Both the position numbers and the translations under genes were made by a program. The notes beneath the pieces are model-generated. The model was given only the letters and a program-made list of their open reading frames with translations, did no database searches and was not told the DNA's origin. Positions 45,079 to 53,102 of a stretch of 64,000 nt of DNA are shown here, piece after piece (the stretch's first letter is position 1; every line of letters begins with the position of its first letter). Source of the stretch: Ruminococcaceae bacterium AM07-15 (GTDB lineage Bacteria > Bacillota > Clostridia > Oscillospirales > Butyricicoccaceae); the NCBI GenBank assembly GCA_003477405.1, contig QUDE01000002.1, positions 1 to 64,000 on the forward strand. Reading direction: 5' to 3'.

Positions 45079-45330
45079 ATGCTGGAATATCGTTACGATA
45101 CACAGCTGCTCATCGAAGGGGAGAACCTTTCGGAGGATGCCATTCACCAGTACATCACAGATCACATTCCTGGAGATTGTCTGCTGGCCGTGGGGGATGA
45201 AAATCTGATCAAGATCCATTTTCACACCAATATCCCCTGGAAGGTGCTGGAGTATTGCGCCAGTCTGGGAGAGATCTTCGATATCGTGGTGGAGGATATG
45301 GACCGGCAGGAGCGGGGCCTGAAAGGGTAA
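45079..45330 (+). CDS. Stand-alone FakA C-terminal-like domain protein
   Basis: 83 residues. The whole protein aligns by eye with the DAK1_2-type domain of fatty acid kinase FakA (YloV): Y-x-T-x-x-L-I-E-G near the start, GDCLLAVGDENLIKIHFHT in the middle (FakA GDSLVVVGDDELVKVHVHT), then GEIFDIVVEDM. The kinase (DhaL) half is absent. In FakA this region contacts the acyl carrier FakB. AGGAGG 7 bases upstream supports the start. Function alone is unknown. Confidence 0.75.
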   Translation: MLEYRYDTQLLIEGENLSEDAIHQYITDHIPGDCLLAVGDENLIKIHFHTNIPWKVLEYCASLGEIFDIVVEDMDRQERGLKG

Positions 45331-45336
45331 TAAAAC

Positions 45337-45363
45337 AGCCTGCCCCATTTTGAGGGTCAGGCT
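45337..45363. terminator. Terminator hairpin, left copy
   Basis: AGCCTGCCCC and GGGTCAGGCT arms around ATTTTGA, without a following T run. The right copy (45552-45578) matches in 26 of 27 bases and has the T5 run. Confidence 0.8.
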
Positions 45364-45551
45364 GGGGCGTGTCGAAAAAGTGGCTTAGGCCACTTTTTCG
45401 AGTTTTTGCAAGGGCCTGCGTGCACGCCTTTGGCGCACACTTGACCCTTGAGAAGTGTAAAAACCGACGCACCGGTCGCCGGTTTTTGCGGATTGATGAG
45501 GGGTAGGGCAAGTAGTTCTCCCCTAGCCAGATATGTTTTTTTAACAGTCTG
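45364..45551 (-). repeat. Dispersed structured intergenic element, copy B
   Basis: About 188 bp, in minus orientation relative to copies A and C. In minus-strand order: GACTGTTAAAAAAAC, ATCAATC, hairpin 1 (AAAAACCGGCGACC...GTCGGTTTTT), ACACTTCTCAAGGG, variable middle, the 26-base core (45414-45389) and hairpin 3 (CGAAAAAGTGGC/GCCACTTTTTCG). It lies between convergent genes and is flanked by 27-base direct repeats of the terminator hairpin (one mismatch). Confidence 0.78.
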
Positions 45552-45583
45552 AGCCTGACCCATTTTGAGGGTCAGGCTGTTTT
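45552..45583. terminator. Terminator hairpin, right copy
   Basis: AGCCTGACCC and GGGTCAGGCT around ATTTTGA, followed by T5, just before the end of the convergent gene. Confidence 0.85.
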
Positions 45584-46458
45584 TATGCTTGCTTGTTTTT
45601 CTTTTTCCATCTGCGCCAGAGGAAAAGCAGGATCGCCAGCAGCAGGATCAAAAGAAATGGGGAGAACATCAGCAGCATCATGGGCAGATAAGGATTGCGA
45701 AAGGTGCTGAAAATGGTCTGGAACCAGCTTTCGTCGATGGTGATTTCCAGATTCCCTTCTGGAAGGGTGGATGAGGTATATTGATACTCCCGCTTTCCCA
45801 CCTTTTCAAAGTCCAGGTTGCTTTCTTTTAGTACCGGCATGTCCTTGTCCAGCTGCAAATGGATGGTGAGATTCCCGAAATCCTTCCACATGGCCGCCGG
45901 GGCCAGATAGTAATGGATGCGGCCATATTTGGCATTGAAATCCAAGTCAGGATAGCCGCCCAGACGGTAAACATAAGAAACAACCACATCGTATTCTTCT
46001 TCCGGTGCGAAGGTCATTTCAAAAGTGATGCTGTCCACCTGCTCTCCTGGGGCACGGTTTTTCTCGTCGCCAGTGGAGAGCACGGCATAGCGCCAGTCCT
46101 GGGTGGTGATGCGGGTGTCATAACTGATGCCATAACGCTCTACAGAAAAGGGAACCTCCTGGCCACCTATCGTGACTCGGGTTCCGCTTTCTTCCACATT
46201 GGGAGAGAGAAACATGGTTTCGGTGGTGACCTCTTCCTGGGTGGTGTTTTTCATAGTATAGCAGGCCGTGATGGTGGCCTGGGAACCCTGCACCTGAATG
46301 TCCAGTACCTGGGACAAAACTGCCAGCTGCTGATTTTTTTCAAAGGTGATGGAAGAGCCCACATCCTCTTTCTGAGGAGCGGCCATGTTGGCCCGGGCGG
46401 GGAAGAGCAAGAAGGGCATGAGAAAGATCCAGGTCAGAAGCAAAGAGAGCCGTTTCAT
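45583..46458 (-). CDS. Secreted membrane-anchored protein (DUF4424-like)
   Basis: 291 residues. A signal peptide (1-24, cleavage near ARA-NMAA), an extracellular beta-rich domain (25-245) and a C-terminal membrane helix (about 255-280) ending in a basic tail. The layout and sequence resemble DUF4424 proteins; function unknown. The start is placed at MKRLSLLL, 7 bases after GGAGGT; an ATG two codons earlier is directly against that site. Confidence 0.7.
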   Translation of the reverse strand: MKRLSLLLTWIFLMPFLLFPARANMAAPQKEDVGSSITFEKNQQLAVLSQVLDIQVQGSQATITACYTMKNTTQEEVTTETMFLSPNVEESGTRVTIGGQEVPFSVERYGISYDTRITTQDWRYAVLSTGDEKNRAPGEQVDSITFEMTFAPEEEYDVVVSYVYRLGGYPDLDFNAKYGRIHYYLAPAAMWKDFGNLTIHLQLDKDMPVLKESNLDFEKVGKREYQYTSSTLPEGNLEITIDESWFQTIFSTFRNPYLPMMLLMFSPFLLILLLAILLFLWRRWKKKNKQA

Positions 46459-46501
46459 AGCCATACCTCCTTGGAAACCGCAGGTGGGTTTTATTAAAAA
46501 T

Positions 46502-46530
46502 ATTTTATCATAGTTTTACACTAAAGTAAA
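46502..46530 (-). promoter_or_regulatory. Promoter of the DUF4424-like gene
   Basis: Minus strand: TTTACT, a 17-bp spacer, TAAAAT. TTTAC-ACTAAA-GTAAA forms an inverted repeat over the -35. Confidence 0.6.
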
Positions 46531-46548
46531 GAGGCGGGGAAAACCACT

Positions 46549-46558
46549 GGTTGCAACC
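46549..46558. promoter_or_regulatory. GGTTGCAACC palindrome in the divergent promoter region
   Basis: A perfect 10-bp palindrome inside AACCACTGGTTGCAACCGCT, 55 bases before TATAAT (46613-46618) of the XRE gene. It is a candidate site for the XRE regulator. Confidence 0.4.
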
Positions 46559-46649
46559 GCTGGTTGACAGATTTCTACCCCGCTTTTGCTGGCAAGAAAC
46601 CGGTTTTCACAGTATAATGAGGACAGAATCCACCAAGGGAGGGAAAGAG

Positions 46650-47630
46650 ATGATATTGGCGGATAAGATCATTCGATTGCGGAAAAAGAACGGTTGGTCT
46701 CAGGAAGAGCTGGCAGAAAAGATGAATGTATCCCGGCAGGCCGTGGCCAAATGGGAAGGGGCTCAGACCATCCCCAGCATGGAAAAGATCTTGCAGCTGG
46801 GGGAACTGTTTGGAGTGACACTGGACTATTTGCTGAAAGATGAACGGGAGACCGAAGAAACTACCGGGACGGTGGCGGAGACTTCGGTACGGCGGGTCAC
46901 ATTGGCAGAGGCCAATGAATTCCTGGCATGGCGGGAGCGGGCCTCCATTCGGATTGCAGCAGGGGTGTTCCTCTGTATTCTGGCAGTGGTTCCTTTGCTG
47001 CTGTTGGCGGCCTGGGCGGAATACAGCCCTACGGGTATTTCAGAAGAGTTGGCCGGAGTGGGAGGATTGATGATTCTTCTGATGATGGTAGCGGCCGCAG
47101 TGGCCATATTTATCTTTTGTGGTTTTGAAAACAGAGCCTATGAATTTTTGGACAAGGAATTTTTCGAGACGGAGTATGGCGTGCGGGGAATGGTGCAGCA
47201 GCGGCAGAAGGAATATAAGACCACCTATGCCCGGTGTAATGTGATCGGCGCCTGTATCTGCATCCTTTCGCCCATTCCTTTATTTCTGGGGGCGCTGTTA
47301 AAAAATCAATTCTATATGATGGTTTTGCTGGCGGTTACCTTTCTGCTGGTGGATATTGGAGTGATGTTTTTTCTGGTGCCCGGTGTTCGCTGGGCCAGCA
47401 TGGAAAAACTTCTCCAGCAAGGGGATTTTCAGCCGGAGGAAAAGGAAAAGAATCGGACAATGGAAAGCATTTCGGGGTTTTATTGGACCATTGTTACTGC
47501 GATTTACCTGGCCTGGAGCTTTGTCACTGGCCGGTGGGGAAGCACCTGGATCATCTGGCCAGTGGCCGGAGTGTTGTTTGCCGGCTTGCGTGTGCTGCTG
47601 GATCTGCTTCCTTCCCAAAAAAGAAGATAA
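46650..47630 (+). CDS. XRE-family regulator with membrane domain
   Basis: 326 residues. An N-terminal helix-turn-helix (2-60: WSQEELAEKMNVSRQAVAKWEGA) is joined to four to five membrane helices (about 105-310). This one-component membrane-tethered repressor type is common in Firmicutes. The start at MILADKI has GGGAGGG upstream. It is divergent from the DUF4424-like gene, which it may control. Confidence 0.85.
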   Translation: MILADKIIRLRKKNGWSQEELAEKMNVSRQAVAKWEGAQTIPSMEKILQLGELFGVTLDYLLKDERETEETTGTVAETSVRRVTLAEANEFLAWRERASIRIAAGVFLCILAVVPLLLLAAWAEYSPTGISEELAGVGGLMILLMMVAAAVAIFIFCGFENRAYEFLDKEFFETEYGVRGMVQQRQKEYKTTYARCNVIGACICILSPIPLFLGALLKNQFYMMVLLAVTFLLVDIGVMFFLVPGVRWASMEKLLQQGDFQPEEKEKNRTMESISGFYWTIVTAIYLAWSFVTGRWGSTWIIWPVAGVLFAGLRVLLDLLPSQKRR

Positions 47631-47637
47631 AAAAACA

Positions 47638-47675
47638 CCCAGGTTTCGATTTGCCCGAAACCTGGGCTTTTTTTA
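47638..47675. terminator. Bidirectional terminator
   Basis: CCCAGGTTTCG and CGAAACCTGGG around ATTTGCC, T7 on the plus strand. Confidence 0.88.
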
Positions 47676-48407
47676 TTGTTTCGCTTCTTCGGAAGCATTC
47701 TGGTATTTCGCACCTAGAATTTGGGGCATTTCGCTGTAATCCAGCCCGCAAAGGGCACAGAACACATAACACAGCGGCAGATCTTCTTCATAGAACCGAC
47801 GATAGACAGCATCCAGGAAGGACACATAGCCGTGCTCCAAGGTATCGATTCCCAAAGCGTCGGCATGGCCGTCCCGCAGGGCGTCGCAGCGCCAGTGGCC
47901 GGAAAAACCGTTCAGGTAGGTCTCGCACAAATAAGCATTGATCTCTTCCATCAAATCGGCGATCACCTTGTCGTCCACATAGGAAAGGAGTTGGCGGGGG
48001 CCAAAGGCTTCGCTTTTCAGAAGATCTTTCAGCTCATCGTGATGTACTTTAATAGTATAGGTGAGCAGAAGCTGCATGGCGGCATCGTCCCAGTCATGGG
48101 GCATATTGGCATCCCGATAGAGAAGGCGGGTGAGTTTGGTCTCGTCCAGATCCAGAGCACACAGACTGGTGACAACAATATCCAGATACAGAAGATTTTC
48201 CGGGGTGTAGTCCATCTCAAAGCCAAAACAGCGTTTGCAAAGGGAGGCGAACTTGCCTGCGTCCAGATATTTTAAAAGCCGTACCGCTTGCTGCTGGGTC
48301 AGATCCAGCTGTTCCAGGGGGTGGCGGCGGAAAAAGTCCTCGCTGCGGCCCTGGTCCACTACCGGCTTGAGTATGGCAAAAAAATCATCAAAATCAGCTT
48401 GATTCAT
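47673..48407 (-). CDS. Hypothetical protein
   Basis: 244 residues, soluble and helix-rich, without recognised motifs. The start is at MNQADFDDF, where AGGAGG stands 6 bases upstream; the open frame runs 20 codons further back. Upstream lies the long gene-free region 48408-49181. Confidence 0.65.
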   Translation of the reverse strand: MNQADFDDFFAILKPVVDQGRSEDFFRRHPLEQLDLTQQQAVRLLKYLDAGKFASLCKRCFGFEMDYTPENLLYLDIVVTSLCALDLDETKLTRLLYRDANMPHDWDDAAMQLLLTYTIKVHHDELKDLLKSEAFGPRQLLSYVDDKVIADLMEEINAYLCETYLNGFSGHWRCDALRDGHADALGIDTLEHGYVSFLDAVYRRFYEEDLPLCYVFCALCGLDYSEMPQILGAKYQNASEEAKQ

Positions 48408-48482
48408 GAGAGTCCTCCTGAGTGATATAGGGATATTGTATCCCTTGGGAGGGGAAATGTCCAGCAAAAAGCATGAGACAAC

Positions 48483-48520
48483 AAAAAAGACCGCTTGTTC
48501 GTTTTACCAAACAAGCGGTC
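48483..48520 (-). terminator. Rho-independent terminator of the candidate RNA
   Basis: GACCGCTTGTT and AACAAGCGGTC form an 11-bp stem; minus strand continues with T6. Confidence 0.9.
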
Positions 48521-48631
48521 TCAGGAATTGTAAATCACTTTTTTCCAGTCCTTTCTGATTTGCTCTATGTAAAAAGAAGAACGGTGAAAAACCTTTTCAA
48601 TGTGTCGCTTCTTTTTTCTTGTCAGCGGCTT
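48483..48631 (-). ncRNA. Candidate small RNA, about 150 nt
   Basis: A promoter (TTGACA-17-TATATA at 48666-48638) and the terminator at 48483 define a transcript of about 150 nt with no usable open frame. An internal pairing AAAAAAGAAG...CTTCTTTTT can form. It does not match tmRNA, RNase P RNA or SRP RNA motifs that I can recognise. It might instead be a leader of the gene at 48407, with the terminator as an attenuator. Confidence 0.4.
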
Positions 48632-48637
48632 TTGCCA

Positions 48638-48666
48638 CCTATATAAAAGAGAGGATTTTCATTGTC
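48638..48666 (-). promoter_or_regulatory. Promoter of the candidate small RNA
   Basis: Minus strand: TTGACA, a 17-bp spacer, TATATA. Confidence 0.7.
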
Positions 48667-48913
48667 AAGGTACAGGAGAAAGCATTTGCTTGCTATTGGG
48701 GAATGGATCCGGGGGGGAAGACCCATCGTTTTGCTCCGGGGTACTCAGTTCCGCTATCAAACATTCCTCACGGTTCTGTGTTTTTCTTTCTCGGCCGCAA
48801 TCAAAGCTCTGTTCTTTGGAAGTGGTTCGACCATTTTCCTACATCACTAAGACACTTCTGGAGAAATTCTTTTCGGCCCTAACCGGGCGACAGGTGTGTG
48901 AAAAAATAGAATG

Positions 48914-48997
48914 TTAAAAGGGAATTCGAAGCGTTTCAAGTTTCGAAGACTTTTCACGGAAACTGAGAGCCGGTCGCTGATTCTGTTGTTCAACCAT
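48914..48997 (-). CDS. Possible 27-residue peptide
   Basis: An ATG with AAAGGA 9 bases upstream opens a 27-codon frame ending in TAA. It begins 54 bases downstream of the promoter at 49078-49051. The composition is polar and charged. An in-frame ATG 9 bases earlier is too close to the ribosome site. It may be a leader peptide, or chance. Confidence 0.25.
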   Translation of the reverse strand: MVEQQNQRPALSFREKSSKLETLRIPF

Positions 48998-49050
48998 TGG
49001 TCTCATTCCTTTCTGCTTTTTTCTTTTGCTCTTTCGTTCTTCTTGTCTCT

Positions 49051-49078
49051 ATTATACGGCAGTTTGTTAGAAAGTCAA
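49051..49078 (-). promoter_or_regulatory. Upstream promoter of the gene-free region
   Basis: Minus strand: TTGACT, a 16-bp spacer, TATAAT. Confidence 0.65.
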
Positions 49079-49140
49079 TAGGGTAAAGCGAAAAAGATGC
49101 ACTTTTGGAGATTTGCACAGTTTATATGGTTAAAATGCAC

Positions 49141-49171
49141 AAAAGCCGACTGGGATAAACAGCCGGCTTTT
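49141..49171 (-). terminator. Terminator of the amidase gene
   Basis: AAAAGCCGACTG and CAGCCGGCTTTT around GGATAAA, with one mismatch. Confidence 0.7.
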
Positions 49172-49181
49172 GCAAAATCGC

Positions 49182-49916
49182 TTAACGGATGTAGCGGGCG
49201 CTGGCATATCCCAGCGTACCGTTGTAATCTACGCTGTACCAGCCGTTCCAGTGGCCCAGTACTTTGATCTTATCGCCCTTGTAGGCCCGGGTGATGACCG
49301 GAGAAGTGAGATCAGGGCGGGAGCGGATGTTGAGAGCGCCGCTGGAAATGGCCACCGTTCCCCACCATTCCGGGCCGGGGACAATAAAGGGAAGGTTGAA
49401 ATATTGGGTGAGGGAGACGGCCAGATTGGAGGCGATGGCCGGGAGGTTTTCGGTGATCCATTGGGCGTCCTCCAGATTGTCGTGATAGGCGATTTCCACC
49501 AGGTTGGCGGGGGCCTTGGAGCGGGCCACTTCATAGAGAGTGGTGGTGGAAACGGTGCGCACCAGGGAGGACTGGGGGTAGATCAGCCGCAGATTGCCGG
49601 CGAAGATCTCGGCGGCCCGCCGTCCTTTTTGGCTGGTGGGGTAATAGAAAACCAATGAACCGCGCACTTTGCCGGAATTGGATGGGCCGGCGGCATTGGA
49701 GTGAAGAGCCAGGTAAAAGTCGTAATCTCCCTGATTGGCCTGACGCACCGAGGATACCGCCGTCATATCAGGGGTGTTACGGGTATAGCAGATGGTATTG
49801 GGACGCAAATAGGGCACCAGTTCGTCGGCCAGAAGGTTCATGTAGTACTCTTCCGTCCCGCCGGTGACATAGCGGTTTCCCTCCTGGGTGGAGGGACTTA
49901 AGTAAATGCAGGGCAT
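49182..49916 (-). CDS. N-acetylmuramoyl-L-alanine amidase with SH3 domain
   Basis: 244 residues. Amidase_3 domain (1-175) with Glu22/23, His72 in LALHSNA and catalytic Glu141 in VEIAYHDN. The usual first GHGG histidine is replaced by SPSTQEG, a variant common in clostridial and phage-like amidases. A bacterial SH3 domain (about 180-244) follows for wall binding. There is no signal peptide, so export may be by lysis or within the mother cell. The start MPCIYLSP has GGAGG 6 bases upstream. Confidence 0.9.
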   Translation of the reverse strand: MPCIYLSPSTQEGNRYVTGGTEEYYMNLLADELVPYLRPNTICYTRNTPDMTAVSSVRQANQGDYDFYLALHSNAAGPSNSGKVRGSLVFYYPTSQKGRRAAEIFAGNLRLIYPQSSLVRTVSTTTLYEVARSKAPANLVEIAYHDNLEDAQWITENLPAIASNLAVSLTQYFNLPFIVPGPEWWGTVAISSGALNIRSRPDLTSPVITRAYKGDKIKVLGHWNGWYSVDYNGTLGYASARYIR

Positions 49917-50069
49917 AACCGTCCTCCTGTCAGATGTTTTCTTTAGCAGGATATGAAAGAACAGCAGAAAGGGTGCCGGAAGGCCAGGCCGATGCCGTTT
50001 GCTTTGATGCAAATCTCAAAAAGGAGTAAAAAGAATTAGTGATATTAAGGATTAGTAATGCAAAATATA

Positions 50070-50098
50070 TTGACACGCTTTGGGATCGGTGATAAGGT
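50070..50098 (+). promoter_or_regulatory. Promoter of the BlaI/BlaR1-like operon
   Basis: TTGACA, a 17-bp spacer, TAAGGT. Two near-identical direct repeats, ATTAGTGAT and ATTAGTAAT (about 50036-50059), lie just upstream and could be BlaI-type repressor half sites. Confidence 0.65.
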
Positions 50099-50130
50099 AA
50101 AGACAATACATGGGAAAGGGAGGAGATCCT

Positions 50131-50526
50131 ATGAAGAAACTCACCCAGAGCGAATGGGAGATCATGGATATTTTGTGGGGTGCGGATCATCCTTTGTCCC
50201 GGAGTGAGATTCTGGAGCATCCCGGGGAGCGAGGGTGGAAAGACAGCTCTCTGCATATCTTGATTAACAGTATGCTGGAGAAGGGGGCCATTCAGGTGGC
50301 CGGATACCAAAAAACAGGGAGCCATTATGGGCGCACCTTTGCTCCGGCCTTTACCCAATCCCAATATGCCGTTTCCCAGCTTCGTTCTATGGGAATTGGA
50401 GAGAGGGGGAAAAATCAGGTCGTCAAGAATTTCTTCAGCGATTTGCTGGAAGGGCTCTATCTGGATGAGGATACTCTGGAAGAGCTGGAGCAGATGCTGA
50501 AAGAGAAAAGAGGACGGGGAAAATGA
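50131..50526 (+). CDS. BlaI/MecI/CopY family transcriptional repressor
   Basis: 131 residues. A winged helix (1-75: KLTQSEWEIMDILWGADHPLSRSEI) and C-terminal dimerisation helices (75-131). In the Bla/Mec systems the partner protease triggers cleavage of this repressor. It overlaps the M56 gene by 4 bases. The start MKKLTQ follows GGGAGGAG. Confidence 0.9.
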   Translation: MKKLTQSEWEIMDILWGADHPLSRSEILEHPGERGWKDSSLHILINSMLEKGAIQVAGYQKTGSHYGRTFAPAFTQSQYAVSQLRSMGIGERGKNQVVKNFFSDLLEGLYLDEDTLEELEQMLKEKRGRGK

Positions 50527-52403
50527 ATGTGACGCTCTATTCGCTGTTGACGGCCCTGGTGGTCTCCGGGATTTTTTCTTTGCTGCTGGTTTTGCTGTCC
50601 TTTCAAACCACATGGGTTATGAAGCTGGGGCTGTGGCCGCTGTGCTTTCTGCTGCTTTTGGCCGGGCTTCGGATGTGGCTGCCGGTGGAAGTGCCCTTTG
50701 CCAAACCGGTGAAGCTGGAACTGGAAAAAAGCAGTGCCTGGCTGAGTCAGCCGCTGTGGGGAGAGCTTTCCCTGGGAGAGGGATTGGCATTTTTGTGGCT
50801 GCTGGGCATCCTCTTTTTGCTGGGCCGCTTGTTTGCAGGCTGGAAAACGCACCAGAAACAAATGGAGGCATGGGAGGAAGCGCCGGAAGAAGTGATGCAG
50901 CTGTTTCACCGCTGCATTCCCCGGGGGAAAGGCAATGTCTGCATAGCCAGAGACATCAAAGCGCCATATATCAGCGGGTTTTTCACCCCCACCATCGCAT
51001 TGCCTCCGGTCCATTGGCCGGAAGAGGATCTGCGTCTCATTCTTCTTCATGAATGGCAGCATTTTTGCAACCGGGATCAATGGATCAAGCTGGTGTTTTA
51101 TGGGTTTTGCTGCGTGTTTTGGTGGAATCCTGTAATGTGGCTGCTGAAACGGCAGCTGGATCAGCTGCTGGAGCTGCGGTGCGATTTTAAAGTGCTGGAA
51201 AAATTGCCGGAAGAAGAGCGGGACAGCTATTATGAAATGCTGCTGCGCACCTATCGGGCGATCCGGACCACTGAGCCGGGAAGAGCAGCAGAAGAAGGAA
51301 GAAAACAGAGAAGGCTCCCTTGGCCCAGGTTCTATCGGCATAGAGTGATACAGCGTTTTCGATTGGGTCTGAATTTCGGCCTGGTGGGAAACAAGGGCAG
51401 AAAAGCCGGGAGAGCATTGGCTCTGGCGGCCCTTTTCGCTTTTGTCTGTTCCTATGCAGTGGTATTTCAGCCGGAACCGTGGCGGGAAAATTCCATTCAA
51501 AACACGGCCACCATGGAAGGAAGTGCAGAGAGCGGAATCATCCAAAAGCCAGAGCTTTCCCAGATGGCCTATACTTCGGTTTCGCATGAACGGGAAACCA
51601 ATGACTGGTTGGATTATTATTTCCTGATGGAAAAAGATCGGATTATGGTCATTGTCGGAAATGAGGTCTGGGATTTTGATACCCATGAAGTATTGTTTAC
51701 CCTGCCGGAAAATCTGAATCTGTCCCGGACCTGGGAAGAGAGTGCCAGACCTTCCGCTGTGTGTTTGGATGAAAAAGGGAATTTGGTTGTGCTCTTTGCC
51801 CGGGCCAAGGATCACATGGCCTGGATTGAGCGTTTCACCAAGGGGGGAGTCCGTCAAGGAGAACCGGTGAAGCTGGATGGCCTGGATATGGGGGAGCCGG
51901 TGATTATGGGAGAGGAAGGAGAGGGATATTTCCTTCCGGTGGATCAAATGCAGGTTTGGGGAAATCGGATCGTGCTGCGCTCCAGTCAGAATACATTTCA
52001 GGTTTTTGATGAGATGGGCCGGCTGTTATACAGCCGGTCTGGCGTGATGGATTTTGATATGGATTCGCAAGGGAATCTCTTTTTCCTCACAGAAGAGCAC
52101 AATCAAACCACCTTACATCGGATGGACAGTGCGGCCGGAGAAGAAATTTTTGCGGTTACACAAGACGAGTTGTATTTCCATTTGTCCGCAGGAAAAGACA
52201 AAGTATATCTGATGGCGGGGGATGCAATCCAGGCCTTTTCTTCGCAGAATGGGGAATGGGAAGAGGAACTGATGACATTGCCTTCCCAAATGAATGGAGC
52301 TCATACAGCAAGATTTGTAGTGAGAGAGGATGGCTCTATCTGTATTTTAGCCGGAGCAGCAGACGGTCAAAATTTTGTGGATATTGTTTGCAGTCCTCAA
52401 TAA
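50523..52403 (+). CDS. M56 family metallopeptidase, BlaR1-like, with non-PBP sensor region
   Basis: 626 residues. Four N-terminal helices and the cytoplasmic zinc-protease motif HEWQH (176-180) with ELRCDF downstream match BlaR1/MecR1. After a membrane helix (about 296-316) the extracellular part (320-626) does not carry the penicillin-binding motifs (SxxK, SxN, KTG). It looks like a beta-propeller, with repeated strand units and DEKGN/DSQGN turns. It is therefore probably a sensor of something other than beta-lactams. Confidence 0.85.
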   Translation: MNVTLYSLLTALVVSGIFSLLLVLLSFQTTWVMKLGLWPLCFLLLLAGLRMWLPVEVPFAKPVKLELEKSSAWLSQPLWGELSLGEGLAFLWLLGILFLLGRLFAGWKTHQKQMEAWEEAPEEVMQLFHRCIPRGKGNVCIARDIKAPYISGFFTPTIALPPVHWPEEDLRLILLHEWQHFCNRDQWIKLVFYGFCCVFWWNPVMWLLKRQLDQLLELRCDFKVLEKLPEEERDSYYEMLLRTYRAIRTTEPGRAAEEGRKQRRLPWPRFYRHRVIQRFRLGLNFGLVGNKGRKAGRALALAALFAFVCSYAVVFQPEPWRENSIQNTATMEGSAESGIIQKPELSQMAYTSVSHERETNDWLDYYFLMEKDRIMVIVGNEVWDFDTHEVLFTLPENLNLSRTWEESARPSAVCLDEKGNLVVLFARAKDHMAWIERFTKGGVRQGEPVKLDGLDMGEPVIMGEEGEGYFLPVDQMQVWGNRIVLRSSQNTFQVFDEMGRLLYSRSGVMDFDMDSQGNLFFLTEEHNQTTLHRMDSAAGEEIFAVTQDELYFHLSAGKDKVYLMAGDAIQAFSSQNGEWEEELMTLPSQMNGAHTARFVVREDGSICILAGAADGQNFVDIVCSPQ

Positions 52404-52410
52404 GAAGAAA

Positions 52411-52450
52411 AACAAAGGCCCTGCCGGATTTTCGGCAAGGCCTTTGTTTT
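52411..52450 (+). terminator. Rho-independent terminator
   Basis: AACAAAGGCC-C-TGCCG and CGGCA-A-GGCCTTTGTT around GATTTT, one mismatch. Confidence 0.85.
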
Positions 52451-52522
52451 CAACGCTTGACAAGGTATATGGATTTACAGGTAAATCCTCTGGTTTTAGA
52501 GAGAAAATCAGAGAAAAATGAA

Positions 52523-53080
52523 CTATTGCTGTTTTTCATTCAGTTCGTAACACAGATGCCAGGCGGCACTTTGGATGGCCTTGGGCATATAGTCGGAAGA
52601 GAAGCGAGTGACAGGCAGTCGTTCCCGTACATCCATCCCCATATGCTTCAGGGTGTCTTCCATGAGGCCCAGGCAGCGGATGGCTCCGTTGCCGGAACCT
52701 CCGGCACAGGCCACGATCATGGCTTTTTTTCCGTTCAGGGCGTGATTGACCTTGCAGTCGCACCGGCGCACCCGATCCAGCAGCGCTTTCAGGGGTTCGG
52801 CCATATCGTGCCAATAGACCGGCGTCACCAGGGCCAGAGCGTCGCATTGCTGCATCAGGGAATAAAGGCGGTTGAAGTCGTCCTCCAGCACACAGGTGCC
52901 TTTTTGGGCACACTGGCCAAAGCCGGTGGAGCATACCTGGCAGCGGCCGATGTTCAGACGGTTGAGATGCACCTCGCTGCACTCCATACCGTATTCCAGA
53001 ATGCCGCTCACCAAAGCGGATTTGCATTTTGCGGTGAGCCCTTCTTGGTTGGGGCTGCACCAGATGACCAGCAGAGACAT
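52523..53080 (-). CDS. Flavodoxin-like NAD(P)H-dependent oxidoreductase
   Basis: 185 residues, flavodoxin fold of the FMN reductase / iron-sulfur flavoprotein type. WCSPNQEGLT (8-17) is the FMN phosphate loop and PVYWHDMAEPLKALLDR the second FMN contact. Four Cys in CQVCSTGFGQCAQKGTC (46-62) may be redox-active, but the spacing is not the canonical Isf cluster. GGAGG 8 bases before MSLLVIW supports the start. Confidence 0.88.
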   Translation of the reverse strand: MSLLVIWCSPNQEGLTAKCKSALVSGILEYGMECSEVHLNRLNIGRCQVCSTGFGQCAQKGTCVLEDDFNRLYSLMQQCDALALVTPVYWHDMAEPLKALLDRVRRCDCKVNHALNGKKAMIVACAGGSGNGAIRCLGLMEDTLKHMGMDVRERLPVTRFSSDYMPKAIQSAAWHLCYELNEKQQ

Positions 53081-53102
53081 TGCGCATTCCTCCTTTGCTG
53101 TT

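Larger units (their letters stand above)
48408..49181. other. Gene-free region of 774 bp with RNA signals
   Basis: No convincing protein gene in either direction. The plus-strand open frames here are short, overlapping in several phases and lack ribosome sites. The minus strand holds two good promoters (49078-49051 and 48666-48638), a possible 27-codon peptide and a strong terminator (48520-48483). The sequence is A/T-richer than the flanking genes. Confidence 0.7.

Noticed and set aside
48600..48917. Plus-strand open frames of 62-105 codons in the gene-free region
   Set aside because: They overlap in different phases, lack ribosome sites, are rich in Phe and Cys and run against two minus-strand promoters and a terminator.
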